NCBI GenBank assembly: GCA_045639255.1
Contig: JAZUCT010000059.1
Location: forward strand, 1 to 14,026
Direction: 5' to 3'
Length of the DNA: 14,026 nucleotides
Source of the DNA: JAZUCT01 sp045639255
GTDB lineage: Bacteria; Bacillota; Clostridia; Christensenellales; UBA1242
How positions within the stretch are numbered: the first letter of the stretch is position 1; each line of letters starts with the position of its first letter. Of this stretch, positions 6,945 to 13,579 are shown one piece after another. The notes under the pieces are model-generated. The model was not told the origin of the DNA, did no database searches, and saw only the letters and a program-made list of their open reading frames with translations. Both the position numbers and the translations under genes were made by a program.

Positions 6945-8140
6945 TAAACCAATTTCACCTTAATATGAACTTTTTTGCCTTTGTGCACAACAAAAGTGCT
7001 TTCTTTTTCTTGTTCAGTTAGTTGTTCTTGCACATTGCTTATTAATCGGTTATCAATTTTAATTGCATTGCCTTCAATAAGCCTGCGTGCTTCACTTTTT
7101 GAATTTGCAATTTTAAGTTCGCAAAGCAAATCTGTTATATTTGTAACTTCTTTGCTTACTTCAACAGTTTGCATTTGTTCAGTGTTTCCGCTGAACGATG
7201 CTTTTGCTTGTGCCAAAGCATTATCGGCTTCGGCTTTGCCCCTTACAATTTTAACAATTTCATAACTTAACCTTTCTTTTGCTTGGTTAATGTTGCCTTT
7301 TAAAATTTCAGCAATTTCATTAAGCGGAACAAATGTTAAAATTCTGAAACATTCTTCCACCTTAACATCTTCAACATTTCTGAAATATTGAAACAAATCG
7401 TAACTTGAAGTTTTGTTTTTATCCACCCACAAAGCACCACCTGCGGTTTTACCCATTTTTGTTCCATCACTTTTTAAAAGAAGTGGAACTGTAAATGAAT
7501 ATGCGGTTTTAGAAAGTTTTCGCCTTATTAAATCTGCACCTGCAAGCATGTTGCTCCATTGATCATCGCCACCAACTTGAAGTGTTACATTGTGGTTTTT
7601 AAATAAATAATAGAAATCATAAGCCTGCATTGGCATATAGTTAAATTCCAAAAAACTTAACCCTTTTTCAAGGCGTTGTTTAAAACATTCGGCAGTTAAC
7701 ATTCTGTTAACAGAAAGGCAAGCACCAACATCGCGAATGAAATCAATATAGTTAAGTTTATCAAGCCAATCTGCGTTGTTAACAAGCACTGCACCATTTT
7801 CGCCTTCAAAACTTAAATATTGTTCAAGTTGATTTCTTATTGCCCTTACATTTTGTTCAAGTTGCTCGGCACTAAGCATTTTTCGCATATCACTTCTGCC
7901 GGTTGGATCGCCAATTTTTGCAGTTCCGCCACCAACAAGAATATATGGTTTATGACCCGCTATTTGCAAGCGTTTTGCCATAAGAATTGGCAAAAAGTGG
8001 CCAATTGTTAAACTGTCGGCAGTAGGATCAAACCCAACATAAAACCTTACCATTTTATCTTCAAGTTGTTGTTCAAGTTCCTGTTCAAAAACTGTTTGTT
8101 TAATAAGCCCACGCTGTTTAAAATCGTTAAGTATGCTCAT
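6944..8140 (-). CDS. tyrS: Tyrosyl-tRNA synthetase
   Basis: TyrRS joins tyrosine to tRNA-Tyr in the cytoplasm. The 398-residue class I synthetase has the nucleotide-binding loop GFDPTADSLTIGHFLP (36-51), in which the HIGH motif reads TIGH. It also has GGTAKIGDPTGR (71-82), the tyrosine-binding YMPMQAYDFYYLF (168-180), GGDDQW (190-195) and the KMSKS-equivalent KMGKT (228-232). An S4 RNA-binding domain occupies about 333-395. The ATG at 8140 is chosen for AGGGGG upstream and the usual family length. The in-frame start at 8197 lies upstream of the promoter. The gene heads an operon with yigZ, recX and acpS and is divergent from radC. Its short leader leaves no room for a T-box. Confidence 0.97.
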   Translation of the reverse strand: MSILNDFKQRGLIKQTVFEQELEQQLEDKMVRFYVGFDPTADSLTIGHFLPILMAKRLQIAGHKPYILVGGGTAKIGDPTGRSDMRKMLSAEQLEQNVRAIRNQLEQYLSFEGENGAVLVNNADWLDKLNYIDFIRDVGACLSVNRMLTAECFKQRLEKGLSFLEFNYMPMQAYDFYYLFKNHNVTLQVGGDDQWSNMLAGADLIRRKLSKTAYSFTVPLLLKSDGTKMGKTAGGALWVDKNKTSSYDLFQYFRNVEDVKVEECFRILTFVPLNEIAEILKGNINQAKERLSYEIVKIVRGKAEADNALAQAKASFSGNTEQMQTVEVSKEVTNITDLLCELKIANSKSEARRLIEGNAIKIDNRLISNVQEQLTEQEKESTFVVHKGKKVHIKVKLV

Positions 8141-8164
8141 TTTAAATCCCCCTAATTCAGTGAT

Positions 8165-8193
8165 ATTATAACATTTATATCTTTTATTTGCAA
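8165..8193 (-). promoter_or_regulatory. Promoter of the tyrS-yigZ-recX-acpS operon
   Basis: TTGCAA (8188-8193) and TATAAT (8165-8170) lie 17 bp apart on the minus strand, and TGT precedes the -10 box. The predicted start is near 8158, giving a leader of about 18 nt. Confidence 0.75.
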
Positions 8194-8212
8194 ACAACCT
8201 TTAATATTTATT

Positions 8213-8241
8213 TTGTGTTAAATTATGTTTTGTTGTATAAT
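8213..8241 (+). promoter_or_regulatory. Promoter of the radC operon
   Basis: TTGTGT (8213-8218) and TATAAT (8236-8241) are separated by 17 bp. The predicted start is near 8248, 18 nt before the radC ATG. It lies back to back with the tyrS promoter. Confidence 0.75.
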
Positions 8242-8265
8242 ATATTAACTTACTAAGGATAAATT

Positions 8266-9012
8266 ATGAAACATACAAAAGATATTCATTCTGGGCACCG
8301 ACAAAGGTTAAGATGCCGATTGCATAGCACAGATATTGAAACTATGGAAGACTATCAGATTTTGGAATATTTGCTAACTTATTCCATTCCAAGAAAAGAT
8401 ACAAATGAATTGGCACACATTTTAATAAACGAGTTTGGAAACTTAAAAAATGTTATTGATGCCGACAGTGAATATTTGCTTAAAATTAAAGGTGTTGGCG
8501 AAAATACTGCCACTTTTTTAACAAGTTTGCCTAAAATTTTTAAAAAATACACCATGTTAAGCAATGCCAATATTCATATTATTAATAACCCATCAACTGC
8601 AATTGAATATTGCAAAAATATTTTGCAGTTTTTAAGTTATGAAGAGTTATATGCAATTTTTATCGATGCAAGTTCCTATATTTTAAAGTGTGTTAAAATA
8701 TCTTCTGGAACAAAATATGCAACAAATGTTAACATTCGAAAAATTTTGGAAACCGCTTTGCAACTTAATGCAAGCGCCGTGCTTATTTCACATAACCACC
8801 CAAGCAATAACCCTGAACCAAGCAAAGAAGATAACATGTTCACTGAAACAATAACAAGGTCGCTTATGCTTAACGGGGTGCATGTTTTAGATCATATAAT
8901 TGTAACTGCTGATGGCTATTATAGTTATCACCTTACACACCAGTTGGAAAAATATAAGGAAAAGGAAAAAGATTTTATTATCTGTTCTCCGCCACCACCA
9001 TACAGCGAATAA
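8266..9012 (+). CDS. radC: RadC-family JAB/MPN-domain protein
   Basis: The 248-residue product begins with the usual HSGHRQRLRCRL segment (8-19). A helix-hairpin-helix unit follows (about 60-85, core IKGVGENTATF, 74-84). Residues 105-230 form the JAB/MPN metalloprotease-like domain. Its metal site is SHNHPSNNPEPSKED (175-189), with His176, His178 and Asp189, so the zinc ligands appear intact. Despite the name, a DNA-repair role for RadC has not been upheld and its biochemical function is unclear. The start is supported by AAGGA seven bases upstream. The C-terminus carries an unusual Lys/Glu run and a Pro-rich end (SPPPPYSE). Only 14 bases separate it from the NifU-like gene, so they are probably cotranscribed. 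Confidence 0.92.
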   Translation: MKHTKDIHSGHRQRLRCRLHSTDIETMEDYQILEYLLTYSIPRKDTNELAHILINEFGNLKNVIDADSEYLLKIKGVGENTATFLTSLPKIFKKYTMLSNANIHIINNPSTAIEYCKNILQFLSYEELYAIFIDASSYILKCVKISSGTKYATNVNIRKILETALQLNASAVLISHNHPSNNPEPSKEDNMFTETITRSLMLNGVHVLDHIIVTADGYYSYHLTHQLEKYKEKEKDFIICSPPPPYSE

Positions 9013-9026
9013 TAAAGGAGTTTTTT

Positions 9027-9716
9027 ATGAACACATCAGAAATTAACAAAATGCAAAAAGTTGGTTGCGGTGCAACCTTTGGTGCAAGCCCTATTCCTGT
9101 TGAAGGGAATTGGGTTACAGCAAAAGAAATTAAAGATATTTCTTGCCTAACACATGGCATTGGTGCTTGTGCCCCACAACAAGGTGCTTGCAAACTTACA
9201 CTTAACATAAAAAATGGAATTATTAAAGAAGCGCTTGTTGAAACTTTGGGTTGCTCGGGCATGACTCACTCTGCGGCAATGGCGGGCGAAATTCTGCCCG
9301 GCAAAACTTTGCTGGAAGCCTTAAACACCGACCTTGTTTGCGATGCCATTAACGACGCAATGAAAAAACTTTTCTTGCAAGCGGTTTATGGCAGAAGCCA
9401 AACTGCTTTTTCAAAAAATGGTTTGCCTGTTGGTGCTGCACTTGAAGACCTTGGAAAAAACTTAACCAGTCAGGTTGGAACAGTTTATTCCACTGACGAA
9501 AAAGGTGTAAGATACTTAAACTTGGCAGAAGGTTATATAACCAAGTTAGCACTTGACCAGAACGGTCAGGTTATTGGCTATGAATATGTTAATTTACCAA
9601 AACTAATTGCTTGCCTTGAAAATGGCGAAAGCGGAAAAGATGCTGTTAATAAAAACACAAAAACTTATGGAAGGTTTGCTGATGGTGTTAATTTTATTAA
9701 CCCAAGGCACGAATAA
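9027..9716 (+). CDS. NifU/IscU-like iron-sulfur scaffold homologue
   Basis: The 229-residue product resembles the NifU N-terminal scaffold fold, which holds nascent Fe-S clusters for transfer to target proteins. The core segment LGCSGMTHSAAMAGEILPGK (74-93) parallels the GC-x-A-x-A-S-S region of IscU/NifU. Other cysteines are Cys14, Cys40, Cys48, Cys55 and Cys105, including a CAPQQGAC motif (48-55) not typical of IscU. A second part (about 125-229) is more variable. It is longer than IscU (about 130 residues), so it belongs to a distinct subfamily. The start is supported by AAAGGAG. It is followed after nine bases by the GGGtGRT gene, and I recall this pairing as frequent in anaerobic Bacillota. 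No cysteine desulfurase is in the window, and actual cluster binding is inferred. Confidence 0.85.
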   Translation: MNTSEINKMQKVGCGATFGASPIPVEGNWVTAKEIKDISCLTHGIGACAPQQGACKLTLNIKNGIIKEALVETLGCSGMTHSAAMAGEILPGKTLLEALNTDLVCDAINDAMKKLFLQAVYGRSQTAFSKNGLPVGAALEDLGKNLTSQVGTVYSTDEKGVRYLNLAEGYITKLALDQNGQVIGYEYVNLPKLIACLENGESGKDAVNKNTKTYGRFADGVNFINPRHE

Positions 9717-9725
9717 GGGGGCAAC

Positions 9726-10730
9726 ATGATAACTTTTGAAAATTATGAACGCAGAATTGATAAAATTAATGCATTGCTTAAAAAATATGGAATAAAAAAC
9801 CTTAATGAAGTTTTTGAAATTTGCCATTCCAATAACCTTGAAATTGAAAATCTTATAAGGGGCATTCAACCAATTTGTTTCGACGATGCTGTTTGTGCTT
9901 ATGCTGTTGGTTGTGCAATTGCATTGAAAAAGAAAGCAAAATCTAACGAAGAAATTTGCGATTATTTAGGCGAAGCATTGCAAAGTTTTTGTGTTGAAGG
10001 TTCGGTAAGTGAAAACCGCCAAATTGGAAAGGGGCACGGCGAACTTGCAAAAAGATTGCTTAGCGAAAACACTTCTTGCTTCTGCTTTATTGCTGGGCAT
10101 GAAAGTTTTGCTGCAAGCGAAGGCGCAATTGGCATTGCAAATAACGCAAACAATGTAAGAAAAAACCCACTTAAAGTTATAATTCTTGGTTTGGGAAAAG
10201 ATGCGGCTTATATTATTGCACGCATTAATGGTTTCACCTTTGTTAACACAAAATTCGATAATAACTTAAACAAACTTGAAATTATTGAAGAAGTTGCTTT
10301 CAGCAATGGAAACAGAAGCAAAGTTAAAGTTTATGGTGCACATAATGTTGAAGAAGGTGTTGCCATTATGAAACACGAACAAGTTCAAGTTTCAATAACA
10401 GGCAATTCCACCAACCCAACCCGCTTTCAACACCCTGTTGCAGGCACATATAAGAACTGGTGCATTGAAAACAATAAACAATATTTCTCGGTTGCCAGCG
10501 GCGGTGGAACTGGAAGAACTTTGCACCCAGATAATTTGGGGGCTGGCCCTGCAAGTTATGGCTTAACCGACACAATGGGCAGAATGCATTGTTCTGTTCA
10601 GTTTGCAGGTTCAAGTTCAGTTCCTGCACATGTGGAAATGATGGGATTTATTGGCATGGGAAACAATCCAATTGTTGGTGCAACAATAAGTTGTGCTGTT
10701 GCAGTTAGCAAAATTAATAATAATAATTAA
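9726..10730 (+). CDS. GGGtGRT-family protein
   Basis: The 334-residue product contains the family-naming motif GGGTGRT at 259-265, followed by LHPDNLGAGPASYGLTDTMG (266-285). Other Gly-rich stretches are VIILGLGKDAAYIIARINGF (151-170) and MMGFIGMGNNPIVGA (305-319). There are eleven cysteines, including Cys51/57/63 spaced six residues apart, Cys78, Cys89 and the pair Cys118/Cys120, which could bind a metal or cluster. There is no signal peptide or membrane helix, so it is cytoplasmic. The biochemical function of this family is unknown to me. Its tight spacing behind the NifU-like gene suggests a joint role in iron-sulfur or redox metabolism. AAGGGGG lies just before the ATG, and a strong terminator follows the stop codon. 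Confidence 0.88.
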   Translation: MITFENYERRIDKINALLKKYGIKNLNEVFEICHSNNLEIENLIRGIQPICFDDAVCAYAVGCAIALKKKAKSNEEICDYLGEALQSFCVEGSVSENRQIGKGHGELAKRLLSENTSCFCFIAGHESFAASEGAIGIANNANNVRKNPLKVIILGLGKDAAYIIARINGFTFVNTKFDNNLNKLEIIEEVAFSNGNRSKVKVYGAHNVEEGVAIMKHEQVQVSITGNSTNPTRFQHPVAGTYKNWCIENNKQYFSVASGGGTGRTLHPDNLGAGPASYGLTDTMGRMHCSVQFAGSSSVPAHVEMMGFIGMGNNPIVGATISCAVAVSKINNNN

Positions 10731-10732
10731 AC

Positions 10733-10758
10733 AAAAGGCTGTTTTTACAGCCTTTTTT
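10733..10758 (+). terminator. Terminator of the radC operon
   Basis: AAAAGGCTGT (10733-10742) pairs with 10747-10756 across a 4-nt loop and ends in a T-run. It begins three bases after the GGGtGRT stop codon. Confidence 0.92.
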
Positions 10759-10778
10759 AATAATCCTTAAAAAATAAC

Positions 10779-10806
10779 TTACTTTTTTAAAATTGTGTGA
10801 TATAAT
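10779..10806 (+). promoter_or_regulatory. Promoter of the lipoprotein gene
   Basis: An extended -10, TGATATAAT, ends at 10806. A weak TTACTT (10779-10784) lies 16 bp upstream. The predicted start is near 10813. From the -10 box onward the first 15 bases are identical to those of the radC promoter. Confidence 0.7.
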
Positions 10807-10832
10807 ATATTAACTAACTTTAAGGGGGAAAT

Positions 10833-12050
10833 ATGAAAAAGAAAATTTTAAGTTTAGTTTTAGCATTTGCTTTAATTTTTCCATGCATAATTTATCTTGC
10901 TGGTTGCAATGGCAACAAATTTGACAGGTGGAAAATTATTGAAGAAGAATGGCAATCAACTTTTAATGTTGAAGAATTTTATGTTCATGCACAAGGAACT
11001 GACTTGATAGAAAATAACGAATTAATTGGGCTTTCTTATAAGCATTACAGGGGCAGTTTGTATAACAATGCCATAGATTATAATGTTATATATAAAAACA
11101 CAGATTATCCAAACTCAAAAATGTTTAAAAGATTTTATAAGGAAATGTTCACACAAGGTGATCCTTACAGATATTATTCTGTAAGAGAAAGTGCTGGCAC
11201 TGCTGTTACATCAGAAGATTTAACTGAAATAACCGAAACAGAATTTAATGCTCATGTTAACGCTTATATAGATTTAATTAACTATATTAATTCAAACTAT
11301 GCAAACTTCACTTACACCACACCTGTTAACTATGATGTTGAAGCAGAAAAAGTTTATTCGTGTGATGTTTCACAAATTAATTCACAATATGCATCAGTTG
11401 CTGCGCTTAACCTTGATACTGTTTATGTTTGCAGAACAGAAGAAGGAATTTTAACTCATCTTATAGAAGGTAAAAAATGTTGGATACTTCATACTCCAAG
11501 TCAGCTTGAAAAAGTGTTTGATAAAACCACACAATTCTATATTAAAGGTGGCCCAAGCACAACCGATGTGGATTACGGCGAATATTATTTTGATAGCAAT
11601 AACGGGTTCAGAATGTATACACCAAACAACCCTGTTACAAACCGTCAGGATGCATACTATAAAAATAACGGCGATAACACTTATTCAAAATATGTAAAAC
11701 AAACATCAGATGGCTCTTGGAATGTTTCAAGTGCAACTCAAAACGAGTTTAACACAATGATAAGTTCAACAAAAAATCTTTATCTTGCATTTATGTATCA
11801 ATTTGATGTTAGATTAGATAGAGTTGAAACTGGAAGTTATTATTATAAAATGAATAATAAAAACAGTTCTTACTCAAAACAAATTGGTGGGTTAACTTAT
11901 GAATACTATGATATTCTTATTATTGCAACAAGCGAACATGTGTTCTCTATAACTTGGAAAATGAGATTTACAAATGGTCAAGCTTACTCGGCAGTATATA
12001 ATATGGAATTCAGACATATGCCTGCTGGCCTTACTTACCCAACTGTTTAA
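10833..12050 (+). CDS. Secreted lipoprotein, unknown function
   Basis: The 405-residue product begins with a classical signal peptide: KKK, a hydrophobic stretch (5-22) and the lipobox LAGC with the lipidated Cys25. It should be diacylated by Lgt and anchored on the outer face of the membrane. The mature protein is Tyr/Asn/Thr-rich with no recognised catalytic motif. Two segments resemble each other: 112-142 and 283-313, sharing a Tyr-rich start, a Ser/Thr stretch and an EFN near the end. This suggests an internally duplicated extracellular domain. The start is supported by AAGGGGG five bases upstream. The gene has its own promoter and terminator and no partner genes. It could be a binding or cell-envelope protein, but nothing in the sequence settles this. 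Confidence 0.85.
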   Translation: MKKKILSLVLAFALIFPCIIYLAGCNGNKFDRWKIIEEEWQSTFNVEEFYVHAQGTDLIENNELIGLSYKHYRGSLYNNAIDYNVIYKNTDYPNSKMFKRFYKEMFTQGDPYRYYSVRESAGTAVTSEDLTEITETEFNAHVNAYIDLINYINSNYANFTYTTPVNYDVEAEKVYSCDVSQINSQYASVAALNLDTVYVCRTEEGILTHLIEGKKCWILHTPSQLEKVFDKTTQFYIKGGPSTTDVDYGEYYFDSNNGFRMYTPNNPVTNRQDAYYKNNGDNTYSKYVKQTSDGSWNVSSATQNEFNTMISSTKNLYLAFMYQFDVRLDRVETGSYYYKMNNKNSSYSKQIGGLTYEYYDILIIATSEHVFSITWKMRFTNGQAYSAVYNMEFRHMPAGLTYPTV

Positions 12051-12073
12051 AATAATAAAATAGGAATAATAAC

Positions 12074-12100
12074 AAAAACCGCAGAAATGCGGTTTTTTTT
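12074..12100. terminator. Bidirectional terminator between convergent genes
   Basis: AAAAACCGCA (12074-12083) pairs perfectly with 12088-12097 around a GAAA loop and is followed by an eight-T run on the plus strand. On the minus strand the stem ends in five T residues and further T-rich sequence. It overlaps the stop codon of the minus-strand gene ending at 12099. Confidence 0.9.
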
Positions 12101-12683
12101 AGTTAATATTAATTTCATTTTCTGTTTCTGTTTTAAATTGTGGTTTAACAGCATAGTTGTTTCTTTTCTTTAAAAGTTTTATTGTTTGAACCAATGTTTC
12201 AAACTCTTTTGAATGTTGGTTTGTTTTTGCGGTTAGAAGTGCTTTTGTTTGTTCACTTTTTATTTCAAGCAATGTTTCGCTGATTTTTTTATTTTCATCT
12301 TCAATTGAATTTATTTTTTCACGAAGTTTACGCTTTTTTGCAACATATTTTTTCTTGTGTGGAAATTCAAGAATTTTACCCACAAGGTTTGGAATTAAGA
12401 AAGCAACTGCACCAACATTAAAAATAAGTGATAAATCAGGTATGCCAGCAACACGCAAAGCAATTGATGTTACAATGCCAACAAGCCAGCCCACCCATAG
12501 CCAAAAGTGAAGTTTTGCATCTTTATCATCTTTCTTATATTTATTATCTTTTAGCTCTTGAATATTTTGGTTAAGAATTTTAAGTATGTTCGAGTTATTT
12601 ATATATTGTTCGTAAAGTTCAATCTTTTCTTTTTCAAGTGCTTCATAGTATGCTTGAATTTCAGCAGAATAATGTTTCTTCAT
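12099..12683 (-). CDS. Two-helix membrane protein with flanking coiled coils, unknown function
   Basis: I do not recognise this 194-residue protein. Residues 5-55 form a charged, probably coiled-coil helix. Two membrane helices follow (about 59-79 and 84-107), joined by a very short turn. Residues 108-175 form a second long Lys/Glu-rich coiled coil. Both coils therefore face the same side, most likely the cytoplasm given the many lysines next to the helices. The C-terminus is polar and Asn-rich. The ATG at 12683 follows AAGGAC by seven bases and lies 15 nt after the predicted transcription start. It is a single-gene unit with its own promoter and a shared terminator. Its shape would suit a membrane-tethered scaffold or a spacer between partners, but this is speculation. 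Confidence 0.75.
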   Translation of the reverse strand: MKKHYSAEIQAYYEALEKEKIELYEQYINNSNILKILNQNIQELKDNKYKKDDKDAKLHFWLWVGWLVGIVTSIALRVAGIPDLSLIFNVGAVAFLIPNLVGKILEFPHKKKYVAKKRKLREKINSIEDENKKISETLLEIKSEQTKALLTAKTNQHSKEFETLVQTIKLLKKRNNYAVKPQFKTETENEININ

Positions 12684-12704
12684 AATTTGTCCTTATACAT
12701 TAAC

Positions 12705-12733
12705 ATTATAACATATAAAAACTTAAATTTCAA
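12705..12733 (-). promoter_or_regulatory. Promoter of the two-helix membrane protein gene
   Basis: TTGAAA (12728-12733) and TATAAT (12705-12710) lie 17 bp apart on the minus strand. TGT precedes the -10 box. The predicted start is near 12698. Confidence 0.8.
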
Positions 12734-12803
12734 CACTTAAAATTTTATAAGCCTTTATTACAGAATTTATTGTTTAATTTTTCATAACAACACAGACTTA
12801 AAC

Positions 12804-12835
12804 AAAAAAAACAAAGGAATTTACCTTTGTTTTTT
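12804..12835 (-). terminator. Terminator of the 106-residue protein gene
   Basis: Arms of A-rich sequence ending in CAAAGG (12806-12817) and their complement (12824-12835) pair around a 6-nt loop. On the minus strand the stem continues into a T-run. It starts four bases after the stop codon of the gene ending at 12839. Confidence 0.8.
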
Positions 12836-12838
12836 GTT

Positions 12839-13159
12839 CTATTCAATTTCAAAACCATTAACAAATTCACCGTTTTGATTAACTTCATTTAACAAACTTT
12901 TATATAAATCATCTGCCAAAACTGCAACATAACCTGCTTTCACAGAAACATCTTCAAACCCATTTAACTTTGCGTTGTTTGCAAGTTCATAAAGAATTTC
13001 CCTTATGCCTGCAATAGATGCAAGGCAAATTTTTTTTGATTTTTCATCGCCAAACTTTGCTTTTTTAAAAGTTAAATAATTTGTTTTATGTTTTTCAAAT
13101 TCTGCAAGAAAGATTTGTTTTTTTGCATTCTTTAAATCTTCGTTGGTTATGTTTTTCAT
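12839..13159 (-). CDS. Small helical protein, unknown function
   Basis: I do not recognise this 106-residue protein. It is soluble, without signal peptide, membrane helix or metal motif. Residues 5-35 and 42-63 look like long amphipathic helices, Lys/Glu-rich then more hydrophobic (CLASIAGIREILYELA, 45-60). Residues 74-95 form a third helix. The start codon has only a weak AGTAGG upstream at an acceptable distance. A candidate promoter and a clear terminator flank it, so it is a single-gene unit lying between the rRNA terminator and the next minus-strand gene. Third-position base use resembles its neighbours, which supports a real gene. Confidence 0.65.
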   Translation of the reverse strand: MKNITNEDLKNAKKQIFLAEFEKHKTNYLTFKKAKFGDEKSKKICLASIAGIREILYELANNAKLNGFEDVSVKAGYVAVLADDLYKSLLNEVNQNGEFVNGFEIE

Positions 13160-13190
13160 TGTTAATACCTACTGATTAATTATTAAGTAT

Positions 13191-13219
13191 AAGATAACAT
13201 AGTTTTATCATAAATGCAA
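13191..13219 (-). promoter_or_regulatory. Possible promoter of the 106-residue protein gene
   Basis: TTGCAT (13214-13219) and TATCTT (13191-13196) are 17 bp apart on the minus strand, with TGT before the -10 box. Both hexamers are imperfect. An overlapping TATACT is an alternative -10 box. Confidence 0.4.
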
Positions 13220-13250
13220 TATCAAAATTAAATTTAATATCAAAATTAAA
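13218..13250. repeat. 15-bp direct repeat beside the rRNA terminator
   Basis: AATATCAAAATTAAA occurs at 13218-13232 and again at 13236-13250, an 18-bp period. It is very AT-rich and lies between the rRNA terminator and the promoter of the next gene. It may have arisen by slippage. Confidence 0.7.
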
Positions 13251-13277
13251 AAACAAAAAAACCGCATAAGCGGTTTT
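13249..13277 (-). terminator. rRNA operon terminator
   Basis: AAAACCGC/GCGGTTTT (13258-13265 with 13270-13277) forms a perfect 8-bp stem with an ATAA loop. On the minus strand it runs into a T-rich tract. It lies seven bases past the 5S 3' end. Confidence 0.9.
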
Positions 13278-13284
13278 AATGGAA

Positions 13285-13402
<118 letters not shown>

Positions 13403-13579
13403 ATGGTATAATAACAAGAATATATCTTGGAATTATCTAGGATAAGCTTATCACAAAAGTGATAACTTGTCAACTGATTGTAAGAACTCTAACAACTGCA
13501 TAAAAATTTAATATTCAAATATGGTTCATTAGTTTGCCTGTTAATTTTGCACCATTAACAAGCCTAAGTTTTATTAGTT
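13403..13579 (-). other. 23S-5S spacer, no tRNA
   Basis: No tRNA or open reading frame is visible in these 177 bases. On the minus strand there is a perfect TTGACA (13473-13468), then a TTATCAC-TTTT-GTGATAA hairpin (13465-13448) that overlaps the 12-bp palindrome GATAAGCTTATC (13441-13452). A second imperfect inverted repeat (TGTTAAT/ATTAACA) lies near the 23S end at about 13539-13561. These may be processing structures for the rRNA precursor. Confidence 0.6.

Noticed and set aside
8141..8197. A longer TyrS with 19 extra residues
   Set aside because: The extension covers the -10 and -35 boxes. The ATG at 8140 has AGGGGG at the right distance.
13218..13250. A CRISPR-like or iteron array
   Set aside because: There are only two 15-bp copies with a 3-bp gap, and the sequence is almost pure A/T. 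No cas or replication gene is present.
13403..13579. A tRNA gene between 23S and 5S
   Set aside because: No T-loop GTTCGANNC sequence or acceptor-stem pairing was found; the stretch is AT-rich with simple hairpins.
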